A stretch of 64,000 nucleotides of DNA from Juglans regia (Eukaryota > Streptophyta > Magnoliopsida > Fagales > Juglandaceae), in assembly GCF_001411555.2 (NCBI RefSeq), contig NC_049907.1, positions 33,563,866 through 33,627,865 of the forward strand. The letters run 5' to 3'. The position numbers and the translations under genes were made by a program. Under the pieces are notes generated by a model. The model made no database searches and had not been told where the DNA came from. It was given only the letters and a program-made list of their open reading frames with translations. Position 1 is the first letter of the stretch, and every line of letters starts with the position of its first letter. Positions 46,686-57,240 of the stretch are shown in pieces.

Positions 46686-48897
46686 TAAGGGTGTGCATCC
46701 GGACCGGATTTTTTTCCGGTCCGGTTAAAAATCCAGAAATCCGGATGATCCGGGCGGATAGAAAATTATCATATCCGCCCGGATCGGTTACGGATCCGGT
46801 ATTTAACCGGTATTATCCGTAACCGGCCTTAACTATTAAATGATGAAATAATCTACACCCGTAGGTTCCTTTCCCCAAAACAAAAGTAAAGTAAAATAGG
46901 GATTACTTTTTCATTTCCTCGGCTCTCTCTCTCGATTCTTCTAGTCTTCTTCTTCTTCTCTCTCTCTCTCTCTCTCTCTCCCCCGACGAAACCCAAGCAT
47001 CCTTCATCAAATCCATCGCCGTCGGTGACTAGCAGTGGCCGTCGTCCGTTAACTTTCTTCTCTCTACTCGGTAGCTTCCTCTCTTTCTATCTAAATTTGT
47101 AGATCTAAGTTTGTGTTTGTAGATCTACTTTTTGGGTTTCATTATTTTTAAAATCTTCCAGCAAAAGCATGTTTGTAGATCTACATGCTCTCAACACAAT
47201 AAATTTTGTAAAACTCTGTACTTGTTTACTTATCATTTTTTTTTTGTAAAACTCTGTACTTTTTTGCTTTTGAAAAATAATGTTCAGATGCTTTATCGGT
47301 TTGTATATCACTTTCCTCTCTCGCTGGTTGTTTATCACTTTGGCTAGATCTATTTCTGTGTTTTTATGGTACCCGTATTTGTTTAATCTCAAATCTGTCA
47401 GCTTATCTTTGTATTTTTTTTTTCCTATAATCTTTTTGAGTTCTAAATGTGAATATGGATTTTTGTGTTTGTGTTTAAATCTAGATGCAATTTACCCAGA
47501 TCAGATTTTTTTTGTTTAAATCCAGATGCAGTTTGCCCAGATCTAGATTTTTGTGTTTGTGTGTGAATAAACTATATATATGCTTTTGACCGAAAGAGGG
47601 CATAAACTTTTTATCCTAGCAGCTTAATGTCAGAAAATGGTCATGAACCGATTTTGTGGTAGGGATGTTGTGTCCATGAGCTTATATTTGAATAATGTTT
47701 TGTTTGAAGTAGAAGATGTATTACTAAATATTTTGCTATGTTTAAAGACTAAATTACAAGATGTTATCTATGTTATCTTGCTTTTTAACATGCAATTTGT
47801 AACTATTTAAAATTCTATGTTCTTTATGTTTCTTGTTGTATTTTTGTTTAATGAGCAGTATATATATCTAGCTTTTTGCTTAGAGTTTTAGTAGTTTTGT
47901 CAAGCTACTAAAACATATGTTCTATTAATATATCTGTATGCTGGTAATTATTTGTCAAGCTGCTGATCATAAATTGAGCATCAATATTCTTTTCTCATCA
48001 ACTAATATGTTTGAATATGTGGTGAAGTGCTTTATCTTTGGTAGATTAAAAAGGATAGAATGACCAAGCTTATTGTGCTGTTATTGTTTTCCCAGTTCTC
48101 CATCTCAACACAATTGGGTCAAGCATTTGTTTCTAAATATGTTTTAATACTTTTATCTTTATCTTTCTTAGTACTTTATCATTTACTAAATCTACTTTTA
48201 GAATAGTTTTGGTGCCATTGACCAATTTGGATGGAGACAATGAAGAAGATGAGCAGCAGCAGCAGTAGATGACTCTTTGGAAATATTAAGATACAAATAT
48301 TTCTATCTTTGTTTATATTGGAGGCAAATAGTCGTAGAATTGAGTATATTATGATGTATTATTATTATTTTGTTTGTAAATTGATGTTTTGCATTATGAT
48401 GTAAACAACAATGTAATATGCAGTGAATTGTGTGTGTTGATGTTTATTATTAATAGTTTGTTTTATAAAAATTCAAATGGTCAATAAAAAGTTTAAAATG
48501 CCTATTAAAAATAATAAACATAATGGCCTATTTAAAAAAGCCCTTTAAGAAGTGTTAAAATACATATTTTTTTAAAAAAGGCTTTTAAACTGTTTAAAAT
48601 ATATTTTTTAAGGGGAAAAAAGCCTTTAAGAAAGTGCTAAAAGAAATTTTTTTTTAGAAACCGTTTACGAAGTGTTAAAAAAATAAATTAGAAAAAAAAA
48701 GCAAAAGATTAAAAAAAAAAAAAAAAAAAGTTTTAAACCGGATATCCGGTTACAATCCGGATATTCGGGCCCAAATTTGGTATCCGCCCGGGCTTCGTCC
48801 GGATAAATCCGGGCGGATATCCGCCTGGTTTTTAAAAGCCAGATCCGAATCCGGATGTTTCCGGATATCCGGATCCGGATCCGGATGCACAGCCCTA
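46686..48897. mobile_element. hAT-superfamily element, non-autonomous
   Basis: The ends TAAGGGTGTGCATCCGG (left) and TAGGGCTGTGCATCCGG (right, inverted) match at 15 of 17 bases. A perfect 8-bp duplication, GTCGTTGC, flanks them (46678-46685 and 48898-48905), diagnostic of hAT elements. Both subterminal regions (about 46690-46830 and 48735-48890) are crowded with CCGGAT/ATCCGG words. The interior looks like the outer parts of a gene: a CT-rich leader (46915-47095), long non-coding sequence, and an exon end at about 48205-48270 (LTNLDGDNEEDEQQQQQ, then TAG) after a plausible TTTTAG acceptor. No transposase core (for example a dimerisation domain) is present, so this is a deletion derivative. 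Confidence 0.85.
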
Positions 48898-48905
48898 GTC
48901 GTTGC

Positions 48906-49989
48906 CACAGTAGCACACCATGAAGGATGTGCACTATGCGAACACTGGGAGCACGGCGACGAGCAACCCAAAGGAACCAACTCAACCACCACCTACTTCG
49001 TCGGATATTTATGTCGCTGGCAATGAGGTCTAGACACCTCACAGTGTTACTCGCCAAAGTCCCTTGCCGTTCTTGCCCATGTGCACTACGGGCAGCCTGC
49101 CCAACTACTCAGAAAAAAGTAGCCGCCCACTGAGTTTATTCGCCATGGAGTTTGTCAATGCTCCTCGCCAAAAATCTGCATGGAAACCTCACGCCACAGA
49201 TCGATACACTGGAATAGGGAGAAAAATATTCTCCGACTCACTGGATCATCAACAAAAGTTTAGATAAGTTTTTCTACTTTTTTCCCTTTTGTATTTGTTT
49301 TACTAACATATGTGAAATAATGGGAAAACACAAGAGGAATAGAACAGATACATGACGTATACTACGTGTACATGCATGCCCTACTGGCCAAAATAAAGTA
49401 CATGCATGTCCCATGTAAAGCCTACAAGGTGCATGGGATGCACAATCTTGGCAACAGTTGCATATCGAAGACGTGTACCCACGAACTTTTGAAAGATCCG
49501 CTGTACCCAATAGATCAAAACCATAACTCCACTGCAACGTCATGGCCAACACAACTGTAGTGCATCTCGCCACCCTCATGGCGAGCAACACTTTGCTAGA
49601 GTCACACAAGTGCAGATAATATCTCCTGGTTGCTAGTTGCGTTCATTACGAGCAACGCCCTTTGGCAGGCAACAAGACTCGAACCACTTTGCGGGAAACA
49701 AGACCCGCACCCCTCAGCAAGCAACAAGACCAATGCCTTTCCGCTAGCAACAAGACCAATGCCTTTCCGCAAGCAACAAAACCGACATCCCCACCATGCA
49801 ACTAGACCAAGGTTTCCGTGCAAAGCATATGTGGTTCTGCTACTACCCGTGCTAAGGCATGACTACCTGCGAGCATCACCCATGTATCACCAGCCTTCAC
49901 CACGCTTTAGTGGGATGGCTCAGGATGTGGTGCAACCAAAAGTCGAGTCACACACTCGCGATGCAATCAAATGGGCATCGAGGTTAGAA
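48906..49989 (+). other. Right interior of the LARD-like element before the minisatellite
   Basis: It continues the GC-rich non-coding interior. A set of GCAACAAGACC units between 49650 and 49810 (CGCAAGCAACAAGACCAATGC-like) is a degenerate local repeat. No protein domain was seen. Confidence 0.5.
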
Positions 49990-50910
49990 AATCACAAGAC
50001 AATCTCCAAACAAACAGGCGTGGAGGTCAAAAGACCACACGACCCTCTCCAAACGAATTGGCATGGAGGTCACAAAGACCACACGTTCCTCTCCAAACGA
50101 ACAGGCGTGGAGGTCAGAAAGACCACATGGCCCTCTCCAAATGATCAAGTGTGGAGGTCGGAAAGACCACGCTGCCCTCTCCAAACGAATTGGCGTAGAG
50201 GTCACAAAGACCACACAGCCATCTCCAAACGAACGGGCGCGGAGGTCGCAAAGACCACACAGCCCTATCCAAATGAACTAGCATGGAGGTAGCAAAGACC
50301 AAATGGCCTTTTCCAAGCGAACTGACGTGGAGGTCGCAAATACCACAAGGCCCTCTCCAAATAAACTGGCTTGGAGGTCTCAAAGACCACACAACCCTCT
50401 CCAAATAAACTAGCATGGAGGTCGCAAAGACCACACGACCCGCTCCAAAATAACTGGCGTGGAGGTCGTAAAGACCACATGGCCCTCTCCAAATGAACTG
50501 GCATGGAGGTCGCAAAGACCACACGACCCTCTCCAAATAAACTAAAGTGGAGGTTGCAAAGACTACACGGCCCTCTCCAAATAAATTGGAGTGGAGGTTG
50601 CAAAGACCACAAGGCCCTCTCCAAACAAACTAGCATTGAGGTCGCAAAGACCACACGGCCCTCTCCAAACGAACTGGCGTGGAGGTCACAAGGACCACAC
50701 AACCCTCTCCAGAGATTGCCATCGAACGGGCGTAGAGGTCAGAATACCACACTACCCTTTCTAGAGATTGTCATTGAATGGGTGTGGAGGTCAGAACACC
50801 ACACGACCCTCTCCAGAGATTGGTATCAAATGTGCGTGGAGGTCCGAAAACCACACGACCCTCTCAATTGCCATCGAACGGGCGTAGAGTTCAGAAGACC
50901 ATAGGACCCT
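49990..50910. repeat. Minisatellite: 44-bp units, then 52-bp units
   Basis: The word GTGGAGGTCRCAAAGACCAC recurs every 43-44 bp from about 50021 to 50680 (for example 50021, 50064, 50108, 50152, 50196, 50240, 50284, 50328), about 16 copies. Four further copies follow at 52-53-bp and 48-bp spacing (50733, 50785, 50837, 50885), with an added AGAGATTGCCATCGAACG segment. Because 44 is not a multiple of 3, the open frames on both strands here are a side effect of the repeat. Confidence 0.9.
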
Positions 50911-51819
50911 TTCCAAACTTACCTTCTGGAATGAGCCACTGAGCTCCACAACCGTATCGCGCGGATTTCCTTCAGGAATGAGTCAACTGGCTCAACAACC
51001 GCCTAATGTGGATTCAGGGCATCGACGGGCTCCCTGATCATTTAAGCGCGGGTTACTACCAGTGAACACCAACAACAAAACAAGAACACAACAACAATTG
51101 ACACCAAGGGGTTGGAAATCCACTACTACCAACAAAAGCAAAAACGATTACAAAAATACACACCAAAAACCAATAGACAAAAATAGTCACTCCTTGCCGA
51201 CAATAAACAATCTCGCAGGCAAACATTTACACAAACAAACAAACTGAAAATTGAGCTCCGCACTCACACCTAATGTGGTCGAGTACATTTCCCGCCTGTC
51301 TCTCCAAGCTGAGCCCCTCACCTTTTAGCACGAAAAAAAATAGAAAATCAAGGTCCGAGCAAAAAACCAGGGACCGGACAACAAACCAAGGACCGAACAA
51401 CAAACCAGGGACTGGACAACAAACCAAGGACCGAACGGGAAACCAGTGACCATTTTTCTAAATTTACTTTGTAGATTATTGACTTGAAAATTCTCAAGTC
51501 CTTCTAAGGCTTTTAAGGCTTCATAGTTACCACAATTGCTTTTTTTGCAGATTACCTCCATCACAGTTGATTTGAAGATTTCCAAGACAGCCAAAAGGTC
51601 GAGCCACCGAAGGTCGAGCCTTGTTCATGGTCCAGCCAACTGTTATCTAACCAAAAGGAAGTGAAGACACCCACACACACTAACTAGCATGGATCCTTGG
51701 CAAGGTAGGGAAAGTAAAAGCAAGTAGGCGCCCACGAGCCACCGAGTAAAAGGCAAGTACAGAGAATGCAAAGTAGTTAATTTCCCATGTGCCAGTACAA
51801 AGAAAATTAGTAGGATAAC
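50911..51819 (+). other. Right end interior of the LARD-like element
   Basis: No gene. Contains a short direct-repeat block at about 51355-51450 (ACCAGGGACCGGACAACAA variants, 4-5 copies). No strong polypurine tract precedes the LTR (AAAGAAAATTAGTAGGATAA is the best candidate). Confidence 0.5.
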
Positions 51820-52194
51820 TGGAAGGGATATTTGAGCTCCCACAATTTTAGCTAAGAGATAAAGTCAAGAAGGGACTCAGACTCCTAAGAGGGAGATAAC
51901 TCAGATTTTTAATGAAGACTCAGACTCCTAATAAGAGATAGACTTAGACTCTTAAAAAGAAAAGGCTTCACAAGGCAAATTGTACTCTATCACTCTAAGA
52001 AAAATAACCTAGCTCTATAAATAGCCTACTGGAGGTAACAAATACTTAACTTGATTCACTTCTTCTTTACATACATTTACTCTCATATTTCAATACTGAC
52101 TTTGGTATTGGAGTGTCCCCAGGGCAACTAGTGCCGCCACTTTATTCGTAGCAGGTCATCTGTGTGGTTGGTGGTGTAAAACACATCCTTAACA
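51820..52194 (+). repeat. LTR (right) of the LARD-like element
   Basis: 375 bp, matching 45506-45851. It is longer mainly through an extra GACTCAGACTCCTAATAAG-type unit near 51915-51935. The TATA box is at about 52015-52026. Confidence 0.85.
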
Positions 52195-52199
52195 ATTAG

Positions 52200-52706
52200 A
52201 ATATTATGATTGTATTTTAAAGTATGGTAACACACCCTTCAACTGATTCAGCATATATAAATTAAAGCACATAGAACAATCGTTGTTGCTTCTTCAAGTA
52301 GCCCAATTTTGGGTCTACTGATCACGCAAACACCAAATTAATAATGCGACTGATCATGAATATATTAGGCTTTGGGCACCGAGACTAATGGACCGAACAC
52401 TTTAGTCTATTTTCAGTTTTTCTTTTTCTTTTTATAGCATTAACGTGAAAAGCTATTTTTTTGGACTAATAGAAATTGTTGACACAACGTAAGTATTTAT
52501 ATTATCACTGAAAAGCTAGATACGATGAGTGATACAAGAGATCCAAGGAGGACATGCATGCTTAATTATTACATGAAGTTTATACACAAACTATATATAC
52601 AAGAAAGATCAGGCGCCACTACTAGTACTTAGTCCCAGCTAGCTATTGATGAAGCCGCGGCCATTTTTGCTAGTTTCTCCAGCGACTTTGATCGCCGGAA
52701 ATAGCC
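52200..52706. other. Downstream region of the small host gene
   Basis: AT-rich. On the minus strand, after the stop codon, an AATAATTAAG-type signal near 52565 could guide polyadenylation. Nothing else is recognised. Confidence 0.4.
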
Positions 52707-52943
52707 TTATTTCATGTAGTAAGCGAAGCCGCGGTTTTCTTTTCCGATGTAATGTTCCCTAACGATTATCCCACCATAGATCTTGGCTGCCTCGTCGCTG
52801 TTGATGATGACAGGCTGATCTGGCTTTGATACCTGATTGCCGCCGGTTGGCCTGATCCTTGGCCGGCCATGGAAGTCGTCTATCATATCGAAGGCGTCCA
52901 GCCCAACCTTCAAAAGGTGACGATGATCTGCCCGAGGTGCCAT
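52707..52943 (-). CDS. Small protein of unknown function (78 aa), candidate host gene
   Basis: An intact single-exon frame starts MAPRADHRHLLKVGLDAFDM and ends GFAYYMK. It is basic and without signal peptide or membrane segment. Notable blocks are RPTGGN and NSDEAAKIYGGIIVREHY in the second half. I recall small plant proteins with a similar MAPR..HLLK start and an AAK.YGG block but cannot name the family. Support for a real gene is a good TATA box about 110 bp upstream on the same strand, codon use unlike the surrounding repeats, and the absence of transposon similarity. It lies in the only stretch of about 1 kb in the window that looks like ordinary host DNA, 0.5 kb from the LARD-like element. 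It could be a fragment of a longer gene. Confidence 0.55.
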   Translation of the reverse strand: MAPRADHRHLLKVGLDAFDMIDDFHGRPRIRPTGGNQVSKPDQPVIINSDEAAKIYGGIIVREHYIGKENRGFAYYMK

Positions 52944-53053
52944 ATTGCTGCTAAATTAAGAAAATAGGTTAATACGATCTGTATAATTAATGTATATGTG
53001 CGAATCAGTTAGCTTTCTAGGTTTTCTGGTATTAAAGGTTAAAGACCATACCT

Positions 53054-53063
53054 CCTTATATAG
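53054..53063 (-). promoter_or_regulatory. TATA box of the small host gene
   Basis: On the minus strand it reads CTATATAAGG, about 110 bp upstream of the start codon at 52943, which leaves a leader of about 80 nt. The spacing suits a plant promoter. Confidence 0.5.
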
Positions 53064-53099
53064 AACTCACTGCAAGTGGTCATCTACTTGATTAGCTTG

Positions 53100-53985
53100 C
53101 CACGTCAAAAGCGTATGCAACAGATCAGAACGTAGGACAGATCGAATTCGGATAAATTAAAGAACCGGGGGCTCCTCGGGACCTCCACGTCTTTCGGTGA
53201 TTCTATTCAAAGATGCATGCTGCATATATGGTGATATTTTGGACACTTCCTTTGAAAGTGGACTGTGATGCAGAATATATAAATATATATCTGAGAGTTC
53301 ATGAGATAGTGGACTAGTACCGGAAAATCACATTTTCAGTCTTTAAGAAGAATAATAAAAAGTTTTTAATTGGCGGATGCACGTTCTTTGTTCACCTCGA
53401 TCCTTACCTTTAGGGGTACTCCATTCATATCTATCCTTGCAATGTTATTCGATTTATCCCCATAATCATTGGAGGCATCCTGAATATATATAATTAATAA
53501 TCGTGTATCTTTTACTTCATATATTATAGTATTATTAATGTTATGTCGATTCTTGTAATTCTGGTAATTTTCTTTATTTATAATCATGTAATTAACCTCG
53601 TACGTGCTCCTTATATATGTCTTTTTTTTTTTTTTTACAGATCTTTTAGTTGTATTAATTAAATTTTATTTACCAAAAACAGTTGTTAGGATGAAAAACG
53701 TTATCACAAGTACTTATCTCTTTATTATAAGACGTTGAGTTAATTCTTTTTGGTCTGTTTTAGGTATTAACTGTTTGAAGTCCCAACTTTATTTTGTCAT
53801 ATTTAGCCCATTGCTTGCTTTTGGCCTATTATCAATTACCTATTGTTAGCAACAACTTCATATATATTTGATGTTCCAATTGTAAGTCACAGCTTCAAGT
53901 TAAACAAACCGAAAAGAACAATACCTCATGGCGAGATCTGCAAATTGGGAAAATAAAGTCGATCCATGGCAAGAAGGCTTCTTAA
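53100..53985. other. Upstream region, no gene recognised
   Basis: AT-rich host-like sequence. A minus-strand frame at 53587-53366 ends IARIDMNGVPLKVRIEVNKE and could be an exon remnant, since a TAG-type acceptor precedes GATGCCTCC at about 53482. No family is recognised. Confidence 0.35.
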
Positions 53986-53989
53986 GTAC

Positions 53990-54670
53990 TGATCAAAGGA
54001 ACTCAATCTATAAACCAATCCATGTTTAAACCCTCGGCTCCTTGTTTAGTAAGATAATCAACAACAACATTCCTTTCACAATAAACATGATTCACTCTAT
54101 AGTCTAACCTATCAAGACAAATCTGAAACTCCTCCCAAAAATCCTCAAGATACAAAATATTGCACTCACCCTTTCTGATCCAATTAACTAGAATTTGAGA
54201 ATCAGTCTCAATGTCAACCTGTTAGAAACCAAGATTACAACATCTCTTTACCCCTTCCAATAAACCCCTAAATTCAACAAAATTATTGGAGCCCAGAGCT
54301 AAGAAAACAGAGAAAGCGCACACATCCTACCACTGTCATCGTGGATGACCCCCCCAAGGACTAGCTTGCCCAGGGTTTTCCAAACTACTACCATCAGTAT
54401 TAAGCTTTACCCGACCCTACAAGGGTGGAGTCCACTTCACCACAGAGGCCTGTTTCACCCTTGGTAAATTGACCGGAAATATCCAACCTATTTAAAATAA
54501 CAACATCCTGGTTAAAAAACTTCGAGAGTTTTCCTATATCGTTCTCTATCAGTTGTGTGAAATCTATATCCATGCACCTAATATCTTGAGTATTGGATGG
54601 CCCGTCTGGACTGACGACATGCCAAAGCATACAGTTCTGCGAGATTTCTTCTAAATTTTTACAATATTTC
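53990..54670 (-). pseudogene. LINE RNase H domain fragment, heavily decayed
   Basis: On the minus strand near 54410-54370 it reads VKLNTDGSSLENPGQAS, matching the RNase H start in the CACTA-2 LINE (NTDGSSLGNPG). It is followed by degenerate sequence down to about 53990 that matches the rest of the domain with many stops. The upstream part (54672-54400) keeps an open frame. No duplicated flank or tail was found. Confidence 0.65.
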
Positions 54671-54779
54671 AATACAACTTACATCAATAAATATTATTAT
54701 AGTAACATCAATGTTAGATATAAATCTTAGGAGTTTAGTGGTATGTAGTTCATATTATAAGATGGGGCTTTATAGTAAT

Positions 54780-56770
54780 GCCGTATCTTCAAACCACGAG
54801 GTGAATTCCTCTTCGTGCATCTTTTCTACATCAGTTACACCTCTCGTACAAAGTAGTTGTATATATTCGCTGCGCATGTTCATGTGAACTATTAATTTGT
54901 AACAAGTAATACTATATTATTATATATGAGCTTAAATTAGATAATATTTATTTAGAGGATCATTACTAACCTCAAGTAGTGGTTAATCTCTATGCAATTA
55001 TTCAAAACATACCATCAAACTCTCGCTCACATAGGTCATAGCCCTCTTGTGCGCCTATGGGACTGACGGTTTTGGAAAATACGGAAAACGCGGATGAGGC
55101 TCCTATTTGTTCACCTTCATAATTTCGATTTGGTCTTGTAAATCTAGTATTAACCCCATGAAAATACATTGAACAAAAGGTTTGCCACTCATTATCAATG
55201 TATGACTCTACAATTAAACCTTCCAGACAAGCTTTATTCCCACAGATCACTTAAGTTTTCCCAAAAATCGTTCAATAGAATACATCCATCTATATTGAAC
55301 TGGGCCAGCGACTAAAGCCTCACAAGGTAGGTGCACAACCAAATAAACCATTACATCAAATAATAAAAGCAGGTACAAACTCTCCAATTTACACAATATC
55401 ACTGCAATGTCAGCCTCCATTTTTAACAATGCATCAACTTTCAACGTTCTACTACAAATGTCCCTGAAAAATCATCCTAATTCTGTGAGTGCTTTATGAA
55501 CATCTCGAGTAAGCTTTTCATGCACCCTAACCAGCAAAAGACGCTACAGAAATACATGATAGTTGTGACTTTTAAGACCAGTTATCTTCCAAATATGTGT
55601 TCGAACACATCTTGACATGTTTGAAGCATAGCCATTGGGTAATTTGATTGTCATGAATCAATCACAGAATTTCTTTTTCTCATTATTTGAAAGTGTATAC
55701 CATCTGATGGGCATATAGGCTGACGACTCATTATCTTGTAAGTGCAACTCCGGTCTTATCCCAACTCCTTTAAATCTTTACGAGAGTTAGTTATATCTTT
55801 TGTCTTCTCTTCTATTGACATTAGAGTGCTCAATATATTCTAACATATATTTTTCTCAATGTGCATAACATCTAGATTGTGGCGCAATGTCAAGCTAGAC
55901 CAGTATGACAACTCGAAAAAAATATTTTTTTTGTCCAATTCAACTCCACTGCTTGTCGTTTTCTCTTTCGAACTCTTGTATCTTTCCCAAATCTATTTTC
56001 TGAACAATCCCCCAACTGCGCGATAATATCATTCCCAGACAACTATGGTTGTGATGACCTGCACTAGACCCTTTCATCAAACATCGCTCTATTTGAACGC
56101 CATCTATGATCATGTGGTAAATATTGATGGTGTCCCGTGAAATATAATTTCCTACCATTTGTCAACTATTGAGACTATGTATCTTTATTGCAAATAGGAC
56201 AAGCCATATTACCTTTTGTGCTCCACCCAGACAAGTTTCCATATGCTAAAAAATCATTTATTGTTCACATCACTACAGCATGCATCTTGAACTCCCACGA
56301 CAAGGCCACATCATATGTATTGACATCCTGAACCCACAACTCTTTCAACTCTACAATTAGTGGTTACAGATATACATTTAATTCGTTCCCTAGTGACCTT
56401 GGCTCTGGTATCAATAGAGTCATCATAAAATACAAATTCTTCATACACTTACTTCTAAGATGGCAAGTTATAGGACATTAATATGACACACCATGTATTA
56501 TGAGAAGCACTCATGTTGCCAAATGGATTAAAATCATCTGTTGCTAAACCAAGACGTACATTGCAAGGTTCTTTGGCAAACCATAGATACTCAACGTCAA
56601 ATTTCTTGCATTGTAAGGAATTTACAGAATGAAAGAAAAAGTTTTCATTTTGGACCCTTTCTGTGTGATGCCAAGAAATATCTTTCGCAGTCAGCCGGGA
56701 CATAAACAATCTTTGAAGTCAACAAATCAACGGAAAATGTCTTAACACTTTTTGGGATACATTACATTTA
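54780..56770 (-). pseudogene. TNP2-type CACTA transposase fragment, strongly decayed
   Basis: Minus-strand blocks match the CACTA-2 TNP2 in order. 56750-56455: KKVLRHFPLI, then FMSRLTAKDISWHHTERVQ and NVRLGLATDDFNPFGNMSAS. 56158-55940: VGNYISRDTINIYHMIIDG, the equivalent of FMGHRRFLPGDHRW. 55444-55247: DALLKMEADIAVILCKLESL, AGPVQYRWMYSIERFLGKLK. 55250-55002: YIDNEWQTFCSMYFHGVNTR. A later exon lies near 54830-54790 (EEEFTSWFED). There are many stops and frameshifts, and no TNPA-like gene nearby. It is older than CACTA-1 and CACTA-2 judging from its decay. Its right edge is cut by a new CACTA-like end at 56777. Confidence 0.8.
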
Positions 56771-56776
56771 TCGGAT

Positions 56777-57240
56777 CACTACAAGAAATTTAGGATTCCC
56801 CCACGATTTCTTCCTCCATGACTACCACTGGTGGGAAATAGTGGACTTATGGCACAAAACTCTCCCGTCGCAATAACTTTTGCCATATATTACGAGATTA
56901 AGGGGGGCGGGTGAAAAACAGTGGAGAAAACCTATCTATAGCGACGAGATTTCGTTCGTGTTAAAAGGTTTTGGGAATTTCTACTTTTGTGCCCCAATAC
57001 AAGAGCTTTTTTCCACAGAAGGTGTGTATTGCTTCGTTAGATATACTCGCCGAGCCCTCAATTAGAATAACCTAGCGATTTTGCCTTCACCTTGCAACTT
57101 CACTGCCGACGGTGGTTTCCTTGCGTCGCCGCCTTCGACATCCACTCACTTCGACAGTTGCCGCCCCGTTCAACTTCACTGCTGCTAGTTGCCGCCACTC
57201 ACGATCTGGGCATTGATTACTGTCAACTCCAGTAAAGGTG
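56777..57240 (+). mobile_element. Left end of another CACTA-like element (right end not found)
   Basis: CACTACAAGAAATTTAGG at 56777 is a typical plant CACTA terminus in plus orientation. It lies exactly where the minus-strand TNP2 fragment stops. What follows contains self-complementary words (CCACTGGTGGGAAATAGTGG) and then a GC-rich, exon-like stretch (57100-57230) of CCGCC/TTCGAC words. No matching TTGTAGTG end was found downstream, so the extent is unknown. Confidence 0.4.

Larger units (their letters stand above)
45506..52194 (+). mobile_element. Non-coding LTR retrotransposon (LARD-like) with nested hAT and minisatellite
   Basis: LTRs at 45506-45851 and 51820-52194 start TGRAAGGGATATTTGAG and end CCTTAACA. 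A perfect ATTAG duplication flanks the element (45501-45505 and 52195-52199). The LTR 3' part has TTGGTATTGGAGTGTCCCC-type sequence like that of Gypsy LTRs. No gag or pol similarity was found in the interior, so it depended on another element. Without the nested hAT it would be about 4.5 kb. The strand is inferred from LTR promoter orientation (CTATAAATAGCC). Confidence 0.85.

Noticed and set aside
50114..50904. Long open frames on both strands (for example 50114-50536 and 50265-50702 minus, 50503-50904 plus)
   Set aside because: They lie wholly in the 44-bp minisatellite. The repeat opens several frames at once and the proteins are just repeat translations.
49990..50910. Regularly spaced repeat that looks like a CRISPR array
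   Set aside because: Units are contiguous with no unique spacers, the period changes from 44 to 52 bp, and the host is a plant.
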